Position numbers and translations under genes: made by a program. DNA of 58,788 bases from Gammaproteobacteria bacterium (GTDB lineage: Bacteria; Pseudomonadota; Gammaproteobacteria; Pseudomonadales; Porticoccaceae), in NCBI GenBank assembly GCA_018069465.1, contig JAGPUW010000027.1, positions 1-58,788 of the forward strand. Direction: 5' to 3'. The first letter of the stretch is position 1, and every line of letters starts with the position of its first letter. Below the pieces are notes generated by a model. The model saw nothing but the letters and a program-made list of their open reading frames with translations. It was not told the DNA's origin and made no database searches. Shown in pieces: positions 53,361-58,788 of the stretch.

Positions 53361-53437
53361 TGGCGGACCGGACGGGACTCGAACCCGCGACCTCCGGCGT
53401 GACAGGCCGGCATTCTAACCAGCTGAACTACCGGTCC
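53361..53437 (-). tRNA. tRNA-Asp (GTC)
   Basis: 77 bases including CCA. The acceptor GGACCGG/CCGGTCC, the D-arm with TAGTTCAGCTGGTTAGA, anticodon loop CTGTCAC (GTC) and TTCGAGTC T-loop all fold. The sequence closely parallels E. coli tRNA-Asp. It is transcribed after tRNA-Val, 13 bases away. Confidence 0.98.
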
Positions 53438-53450
53438 GTTTAGTGCTTAA

Positions 53451-53526
53451 TGGTGGGTGGTACAGGGGTCGAACCTGTGACCTACGGCTTGTAAGGCCGT
53501 TGCTCTCCCAACTGAGCTAACCACCC
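53451..53526 (-). tRNA. tRNA-Val (TAC)
   Basis: 76 bases with encoded CCA. The acceptor GGGTGGT/ACCACCC, D-arm TAGCTCAGTTGGGAGAGC, anticodon loop CTTACAA (TAC) and T-arm with GGTTCGACCC fold as a cloverleaf. It is the first gene of the Val-Asp pair. Confidence 0.98.
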
Positions 53527-53543
53527 CTTGAAGCGAGATGCGC

Positions 53544-53571
53544 ATTCTACGCATATCTCTACTTGAGTCAA
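53544..53571 (-). promoter_or_regulatory. Stable-RNA promoter of the tRNA-Val/Asp pair
   Basis: On the minus strand: TTGACT (-35), 16-base spacer, TAGAAT (-10), followed by a GCGC-containing G+C-rich discriminator as in stringently controlled RNA promoters. Transcription should begin ~10 bases before the tRNA-Val. Confidence 0.8.
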
Positions 53572-53653
53572 ACGTTTTAGCAGATTAAGTTATAATTAAT
53601 GGCCACTTTTTTAACCTCCGCGTTTAGCCAATTGACACGAGCCAATCGACACT

Positions 53654-54010
53654 ATGGAAATCACCAAATCTTTTTCATTTGAAGCTGCCCACCTCCTCCC
53701 CAACGTACCCGAGGGCCACAAATGCGCCCGCTTACACGGCCACTCCTTTCATGTCGTGGTGACGGTGTCCGGGCCGATCGACGAGCACCAGGGCTGGGTC
53801 ATGGATTTTGGCGATGTGAAAGCAGCCTGCAAGCCCATTTACGAATCCCTCGACCACCACTACTTGAATGAAATTAGCGGCCTTGAAAACCCAACCAGTG
53901 AAAACATTGCACTGTGGATTTGGGCGCGACTAAAACCCCGACTGGCGCAATTGAGTCAACTGGAAGTTCGCGAGACCTGTACCAGTGCCTGCATCTATCG
54001 CGGCGACTGA
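53654..54010 (+). CDS. queD: 6-carboxy-tetrahydropterin synthase QueD
   Basis: This 118-residue enzyme of the PTPS/QueD fold converts 7,8-dihydroneopterin triphosphate to 6-carboxy-tetrahydropterin in queuosine synthesis. The zinc His residues are in 'FEAAHLLP' and 'RLHGHSFHV', and the catalytic Cys in '[10 protein letters not shown]'; the conserved 'LDHHYLNE' and 'PTSENIA' and the Glu in 'VRETCTS' are present. No other que gene is in the window. It follows the tRNA pair, and tRNA-Asp and tRNA-Asn here are queuosine substrates by their GTC/GTT anticodons. Confidence 0.95.
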   Translation: MEITKSFSFEAAHLLPNVPEGHKCARLHGHSFHVVVTVSGPIDEHQGWVMDFGDVKAACKPIYESLDHHYLNEISGLENPTSENIALWIWARLKPRLAQLSQLEVRETCTSACIYRGD

Positions 54011-54059
54011 AGAACAAGCCGCAAAAACTTGAGGGCATAGACCAAGCAATAGCAAGTCG

Positions 54060-56114
54060 CTAGCCGCTGACAAACGCCCCGTGCTTGAGCGCCTCTAGCG
54101 CATCCCGCAGCACGGATGCCTCTTCAAACTCAAGATTGCGCGCGTGCTCGTACATTTTTTCTTCCATGGTTTTCAAACGCTTTGCCAGCTGGGCAGGGCT
54201 GAGGCTATGCGCCTCCCCACCCACCTCGTACAACACCTTTTGCTCGGCCACGGCACGTTGTTGCTTGCGCTTGCCCCTTGCCGAACTCATCGCGCCCTCC
54301 AGTACATCGGGAATCGCTTTCACAATTCCCTGCGGCACCAGGTTGTGGGCTTTGTTGTGAGCCTCCTGTCTTTCCCGCCGCCGATCCGTTTCATCCATCG
54401 CCCGCCGCATTGAGCCGGTGATTTTGTCCGCATAGAGAATCGCCTTGCCGTTGATATGGCGAGCCGCACGGCCAATGGTTTGAATCAAGGCCTGCTCCGA
54501 GCGCAAAAAGCCCTCCTTATCAGCATCAAAGATGGCCACCAGGGACACCTCTGGCATATCCAGGCCCTCCCTCAACAAGTTAATACCCACCAGCACGTCA
54601 AACTCACCGCGACGCAGGTCGCGAATAATTTCGACGCGCTCCACCGTATCGATATCAGAGTGCACATAGCGCACTCGAACGCCGTGCTCATCGAGAAAAT
54701 CTGTTAAGTCCTCCGCCATACGCTTGGTGAGCGTGGTAATGAGCACCCGTTCATCAAGGGCCACGCAGCGTTTAATCTCATTCATAACATCATCGACCTG
54801 CTGACCCGCCGGGCGCACTTCAATCTGCGGGTCAACCAGCCCCGTCGGTCGCACCATCTGCTCGACCACCAGCCCAGCTCGCTCTGCCTCGTATTTACCC
54901 GGTGTCGCGGAGACAAAGATCGCCTGCGGTATCAGCCCCTCCCACTCATCAAAACGCAGGGGGCGATTGTCCAGCGCCGATGGCAGGCGAAAGCCGTAGT
55001 TGACCAGGGTTTCCTTGCGCGAGCGGTCACCCTTGTACATGCCACCAATCTGAGGCACGGAGACGTGGGATTCATCGACCACCAACAGGGCGTCATCCGG
55101 TAGATAATCAAACAGGGTCGGCGGCGCATCACCGGGCTCACGTCCGGAGAGGTAGCGACTGTAATTTTCGATGCCCGAACAATAGCCCAACTCCTGCATC
55201 ATCTCGATGTCATAGCGTGTGCGCTCAGCCAGACGCTGGGCCTCCACCAACTTATCGTCACTACGCAGCTGTTCCAGCCGCTCATGGAGCTCCACTTTGA
55301 TATGTTCAACCGCATCCATAATGTTGGAGCGCGGGGTGACATAGTGCGATTTTGGATAAACCGTCACGCGGGGCAAGCGCTGCAACACCTCTCCGGTGAG
55401 GGGGTCGAAGAGGGAAATATTTTCCACCTCTTCATCAAACAACTCGATACGCACCGCATCCTTTTCAGAGTCAGCGGGAAAGATATCAATTACATCGCCG
55501 CGCACTCGGTAATTGGAGCGCTCGAAGGCAATGTCATTACGCGTGTACTGCAGCTCAGCAAGACGACGCAGGATACTGCGCTGATCGATCATGTCACCAC
55601 GCACCACATGCAATAGCATCTTCAAATACGAATCCGGATCTCCCAACCCGTAAATCGCCGACACCGTCGCCACCACGATAACATCGCGACGTTCCAGCAG
55701 GGCCTTGGTCGCCGACAGGCGCATTTGCTCGATGTGCTGATTCACCGAGGCATCCTTCTCTATATAGGTATTCGATGCAGGCACAAAGGCTTCAGGCTGA
55801 TAGTAATCGTAGTAGGAAACAAAATACTCCACCGCGTTTTTCGGGAAGAATTCTTTCATCTCGCCATAGAGCTGGGCGGCCAGCGTTTTGTTGTGGGCCA
55901 TAACAATGGTTGGCCGCTGCAATTCTTCAATCACCTTGGCGACAGTAAAGGTCTTACCCGAGCCCGTCACCCCCAATAAAGTAATGCCTGCAAGGCCCGC
56001 CTCCAAACCGTTAACCAGCTGCTCAATAGCTTGCGGCTGATCCCCGGCAGGCTGATAAGGGCTGACAACTTCAAAGCGTTTGGTATGTGACGAAATAGAG
56101 CTAACTGAACCCAT
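54060..56114 (-). CDS. uvrB: UvrABC excision nuclease subunit B
   Basis: This 684-residue helicase-like damage verifier has Walker [11 protein letters not shown], the beta-hairpin region '[21 protein letters not shown]', Walker B 'LLVVDESHV', motif VI '[12 protein letters not shown]' and the C-terminal UvrC-binding UVR motif. I start at ATG 56114; a TTG 12 codons upstream has no clear signal. Although UvrB is an SOS gene in E. coli, I find no CTG-N10-CAG box in the upstream 120 bases. Confidence 0.97.
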   Translation of the reverse strand: MGSVSSISSHTKRFEVVSPYQPAGDQPQAIEQLVNGLEAGLAGITLLGVTGSGKTFTVAKVIEELQRPTIVMAHNKTLAAQLYGEMKEFFPKNAVEYFVSYYDYYQPEAFVPASNTYIEKDASVNQHIEQMRLSATKALLERRDVIVVATVSAIYGLGDPDSYLKMLLHVVRGDMIDQRSILRRLAELQYTRNDIAFERSNYRVRGDVIDIFPADSEKDAVRIELFDEEVENISLFDPLTGEVLQRLPRVTVYPKSHYVTPRSNIMDAVEHIKVELHERLEQLRSDDKLVEAQRLAERTRYDIEMMQELGYCSGIENYSRYLSGREPGDAPPTLFDYLPDDALLVVDESHVSVPQIGGMYKGDRSRKETLVNYGFRLPSALDNRPLRFDEWEGLIPQAIFVSATPGKYEAERAGLVVEQMVRPTGLVDPQIEVRPAGQQVDDVMNEIKRCVALDERVLITTLTKRMAEDLTDFLDEHGVRVRYVHSDIDTVERVEIIRDLRRGEFDVLVGINLLREGLDMPEVSLVAIFDADKEGFLRSEQALIQTIGRAARHINGKAILYADKITGSMRRAMDETDRRRERQEAHNKAHNLVPQGIVKAIPDVLEGAMSSARGKRKQQRAVAEQKVLYEVGGEAHSLSPAQLAKRLKTMEEKMYEHARNLEFEEASVLRDALEALKHGAFVSG

Positions 56115-56178
56115 AAGACTAATTGCTGGCCTGGTAGAAAATAAATACAATAACTCGCCAATAAAGCACTATTCCAGC

Positions 56179-56207
56179 TTGACTGACCCCGGGCCTAACT
56201 ATACCAT
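56179..56207 (+). promoter_or_regulatory. Likely promoter of tRNA-Asn
   Basis: TTGACT at 56179 with a weak -10 (TATACC at 56200 or TACCAT at 56202) 15-17 bases later and the G+C-rich GGCGCCGC before the tRNA. Confidence 0.5.
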
Positions 56208-56225
56208 GGCGCCGCTTTTAGAGAT

Positions 56226-56301
56226 TCCGCCTTAGCTCAGTTGGTAGAGCAAATGACTGTTAATCATTGGGTCGCTGGTTCGAGCCCAGCAGGCGGAGCC
56301 A
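56226..56301 (+). tRNA. tRNA-Asn (GTT)
   Basis: 76 bases with CCA. Acceptor TCCGCCT pairs with AGGCGGA; D-arm TAGCTCAGTTGGTAGAGC; anticodon loop CTGTTAA (GTT); T-arm with GGTTCGAGCC. It is followed by an intrinsic terminator after 7 bases. Confidence 0.98.
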
Positions 56302-56308
56302 AATTTAG

Positions 56309-56347
56309 AAAAACCCCTTAAGACACTCTCTTGAGGGGTTTTTTTTG
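56309..56347 (+). terminator. Intrinsic terminator of tRNA-Asn
   Basis: AAAACCCCTTAAGA pairs with TCTTGAGGGGTTTT (one G-T pair), then eight T. It lies just after the tRNA-Asn. The remaining bases to 56602 contain the upstream part of the acyl-CoA ligase gene and no other gene. Confidence 0.93.
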
Positions 56348-56602
56348 TCCTCTTTTTTTGCCCCTAGCAAATGTGCAGTGTAGTCGATTACCGCAAGGCC
56401 CCATTCGTAGGAGCGTATAAAGGCATATTCTACACCCCGTATCCAATACGCCACCACCCTTCTCGTTTTGCCTCTCCGGCACAAACCACCTGCTTTATCC
56501 AAACCTGGCGTTTGTCTTAGTCTGGCTACTCAATTATGCTCACTTCAAAATAAGCACCAACCCATTTCGCTTTTCATAACACATAAAAAACCACTAAAAA
56601 CT

Positions 56603-58312
56603 ATGGCTATCGATTTTAAAATACTCGACCAAAAACTCACCGCCCCCGGCTCACCCTTTGAAATTGAAGAGGTCGACATTCGTGGCGAAACTACCGCCGT
56701 ATGGAAAAACGCCTTTCCCCACCTGCGGGCAATTGTCGAGCACAGCCGCCAGTTTGGCGACCGCGATTATCTGGTTTATGAAGACCAGCGCCTGACGTAT
56801 GAACAGCACTATCAACAGGTCGTCACCCTCGCCCATGCCTTGAGCGATCAATACGGCATTGCCAAGGGCGATCGCGTTGCCCTGGCGATGCGCAACTACC
56901 CCGAGTGGCCGATCATTTTTTGGGCGACCCTGTCCATTGGCGCCGTTATCGTGCCCCTCAATGCCTGGTGGACGGGAGCCGAACTGGAATACGCACTGGA
57001 GCACTCTGGCGCTCGACTGGTGTTTGGCGACTTACAGCGGGCCGAAGCGCTGGCCGACACCCGCAGCCGCATCCCCACTCTCGAACACATTATTAAAGTC
57101 AGAAGCGAAGACACCCCGCTGGCAAATATTGACGAGTTCAGCCGTTTAATGTCTGCTCTCAATAGTGGCCAAGCCCTGCCCGATGTCAGTATTGCGCCCG
57201 ATGATAATGCTAGTATTTACTACACATCAGGCACCACCGGCCGCCCCAAAGGCGCGATCAACACCCATCGCAATATTTGCAGCAACCAGCTCAGCGGCGT
57301 CTACCTACGCGCGCGCACCGAATATCGCTACGGGCGCGAACCCGTACAAGCCACCGAGCAAATGGGCCAATTAATCAGCGCACCCCTGTTCCACGTAACC
57401 GGCTCACTGGCCATGCTCTGTGGCAGCACCATCATGGGCAGCAAAATTGTGTTTATGTACAAATGGGATGCCGACACCGCCATACGCCTGATTGAAGCGG
57501 AGAAACTCAATGGCTTTGGCGGCGTACCCTCCATGCCCCTGCAGGTGTTGGAATCGCCCATCCTCAAAAATCACGACACCTCCACCGTGCGCGGTATATT
57601 ATTTGGCGGCGCACCACCCGCCCCCGAGCTGGCGGCAAGAGTGAAAGAAGCCTTCCCCAATGCCAGCTCAAGCAATGGCTACGGCCTGACCGAAACTAGC
57701 GCCTTAACCACCGTCAATGTTGGTGAAGACTATTTGGCCCGCCCGGAAAGCGCGGGTCAGCCCGCCCCCATCTGCCAGGTCAAAATCGTGACTGACGACG
57801 GCAGCCAACACGGACAGGAACAAAGTGCCGGCGAGGTTGGCGAAATTTTGGTTAAAGGCCCACAGGTCATCAAAGGCTACTGGAACAACCCCGAAGCCAC
57901 TGCCAAAGCTATTACAGATGGCTGGCTGCACACCGGCGACCTCGGCTACCTTGATGAAGAAGGTTTTTTATACGTCGTTGACCGCATAAAAGACATGCTG
58001 CTGCGCGGCGGTGAAAACATTTACTGCATCGAAGTCGAAAACGCACTGTTTAACCACCCCGACGTTATCGACGCTGCCGTGGTCGGCCTACCCCACCACG
58101 TACTGGGCGAGGAAGTCGCCGCCATGGTGCAAATTCGACCCGGCGCCAGTGTCGATGAAGCCAGCTTACAAGCCCACGTCGCCAGCCAAATCGCCGGCTT
58201 TAAAGTACCCGTGCGCATCGACCAGCACCACGAACCCCTGCCCCGCAACGCCAACGGTAAAATCATGAAGCCTGCGGTTAAGGAACTGATGGAAATAGGG
58301 AGTGGAAATTAA
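56603..58312 (+). CDS. Acyl-CoA synthetase (AMP-forming)
   Basis: This 569-residue enzyme activates a fatty or other carboxylic acid to acyl-CoA. Motifs: 'IYYTSGTTGRPKGAINTHRN' (A3), 'NGYGLTETSA' (A5), 'LHTGDLGYLDEEGFLYVVDR' (A7), 'DMLLRGGENIYCIEVE' (A8), 'RNANGKIMKPAVK' with the terminal Lys. I start at ATG 56603; the frame is open to 56468 but the extra residues do not look like the family. It differs in length from the 36940-38487 ligase. It stands alone between a tRNA and an IS5-like element. Confidence 0.95.
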   Translation: MAIDFKILDQKLTAPGSPFEIEEVDIRGETTAVWKNAFPHLRAIVEHSRQFGDRDYLVYEDQRLTYEQHYQQVVTLAHALSDQYGIAKGDRVALAMRNYPEWPIIFWATLSIGAVIVPLNAWWTGAELEYALEHSGARLVFGDLQRAEALADTRSRIPTLEHIIKVRSEDTPLANIDEFSRLMSALNSGQALPDVSIAPDDNASIYYTSGTTGRPKGAINTHRNICSNQLSGVYLRARTEYRYGREPVQATEQMGQLISAPLFHVTGSLAMLCGSTIMGSKIVFMYKWDADTAIRLIEAEKLNGFGGVPSMPLQVLESPILKNHDTSTVRGILFGGAPPAPELAARVKEAFPNASSSNGYGLTETSALTTVNVGEDYLARPESAGQPAPICQVKIVTDDGSQHGQEQSAGEVGEILVKGPQVIKGYWNNPEATAKAITDGWLHTGDLGYLDEEGFLYVVDRIKDMLLRGGENIYCIEVENALFNHPDVIDAAVVGLPHHVLGEEVAAMVQIRPGASVDEASLQAHVASQIAGFKVPVRIDQHHEPLPRNANGKIMKPAVKELMEIGSGN

Positions 58313-58441
58313 GGGCTGGGCGAGATACTAGCAACTGCTGAACTTGTCAGGCTTTGTCGTTAAGTGAGCAACGAAGGAGGATTAGATATTATTTAATGGA
58401 GCCTCAAGCTCACACATATAAACTAGCAAAGAAAGAGTTAA

Positions 58442-58788
58442 GGGCACCTCTAAAAATAGCTCCTATATGATAAAATACTGACCCGACTGAATCAGGAATT
58501 AAGATCAAAATGTCCCAGCCAGGGTTTTTCGAATTAGATGATCGACACGCTAAATTAAATGAAAAAGACCCGCTTTTGGCGCTTAACCATCTGATCGATT
58601 GGAAAAACTTTAGGCATACGCTGAATAAGACTCGAGAGGAGCCTCGTAAAAGTAACGCCGGACGAAAGCCGTACGATGTCGTGCTGATGTTTAAAATTCT
58701 GGTACTTCAGCATTTATATAATTTGTCCGATGACGAATTAGAATATCAGATTCGGGATCGTTATTCGTTTTGTCGTTTTGTCGTTTTG
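58442..58788 (+). mobile_element. 5' part of an IS5-family insertion sequence, cut by the window edge
   Basis: The transposase frame is preceded by GGGCACCTCTAAAAATAGCTCC from 58442, which I take as the left terminal inverted repeat. The preceding TTAA could be part of the target site. The right end is outside the window, so the pair of repeats cannot be checked. The left boundary is inferred. Confidence 0.6.
58510..58788 (+). CDS. IS5-family transposase, N-terminal part
   Basis: Ninety-three codons run off the right edge: 'MSQPGFFELDDRHAKLNEKDPL', 'GRKPYDVVLMFKILVLQHLYNLSDDELEYQIRDR', with the DUF772 domain of IS5-type transposases. The catalytic DDE residues lie beyond the window. The last 24 bases are three direct copies of an 8-base word (TCGTTTTG), which change the expected 'SFCRFLGL' into 'SFCRFVVL'. 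Confidence 0.82.
   Translation, partial: MSQPGFFELDDRHAKLNEKDPLLALNHLIDWKNFRHTLNKTREEPRKSNAGRKPYDVVLMFKILVLQHLYNLSDDELEYQIRDRYSFCRFVVL

Overview
The window looks like chromosome from a marine-type gammaproteobacterium. The housekeeping genes match that class: a cysS-glnS/ppiB-lpxH block in the order I recall from Pseudomonas, MiaE, HspQ, YheU, GpsA, SixA, HtpG, UvrB, QueD and a LexA with its own SOS box. The many scattered acyl-CoA ligases, SDR dehydrogenases, a thiolase, an enoyl-CoA hydratase and a Baeyer-Villiger-type monooxygenase would suit a lipid- or sterol-degrading lineage such as Cellvibrionales/Spongiibacteraceae. That placement is inference; the window has no rRNA or other marker that settles it.

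Layout. 1-1.5 kb: the C-terminal tail of a Y1/REP-type transposase, a DUF1275 membrane protein, a short inverted repeat and a decayed 3' copy of a thioesterase gene. 1.8-10.5 kb: a ybhGFSR-type ABC export operon, a P3A-type proton-pumping ATPase and the intact thioesterase. The decayed and intact thioesterase 3' ends form ~270-bp direct repeats 8,973 bp apart that bracket this segment. 10.5-13.2 kb: a PEP-CTERM-like lectin-fold protein, MtfA peptidase, a perfect 16-bp hairpin and a YebC-family protein. 13.7-27 kb: SDR, methyltransferase, cysS, glnS, ppiB, lpxH, miaE, GST, a DUF1289/hydrolase pair, sixA, gpsA and htpG behind a heat-shock-like promoter. 27-31 kb: glycosyltransferase, YheU, an exported methyltransferase-fold protein, a thiamine-binding protein and a two-part esterase.

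31-39.6 kb: SDR and thiolase converging on a shared terminator, a CPXCG protein and HspQ, then a Fur-box-controlled trio (porin, exported flavoprotein with a covalent-FMN motif, PepSY-type membrane protein), an acyl-CoA ligase and an SDR that has lost its catalytic Tyr and Lys. 39.7-43.1 kb: a metal-uptake module (small His/Cys exported protein, porin, ABC binding protein, ABC permease) with no ATPase gene. 43-48.5 kb: small membrane ORF, methyltransferase, HSL-type hydrolase divergent from a Baeyer-Villiger-type monooxygenase, enoyl-CoA hydratase and an unknown exported protein. 48.7-58.8 kb: a multi-PAS hybrid histidine kinase, lexA, a small conserved protein, tRNA-Asp and tRNA-Val with a stable-RNA-type promoter, queD, uvrB, tRNA-Asn, an acyl-CoA ligase and the 5' end of an IS5-family element cut by the window edge.

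The most unusual points are the direct-repeat-bracketed export/ATPase segment, the Fur-controlled porin-flavoprotein-PepSY module, the ATPase-less metal ABC locus with its own porin, and the catalytically degenerate SDR. I found no CRISPR array, prophage, toxin-antitoxin pair or recognisable defence island.
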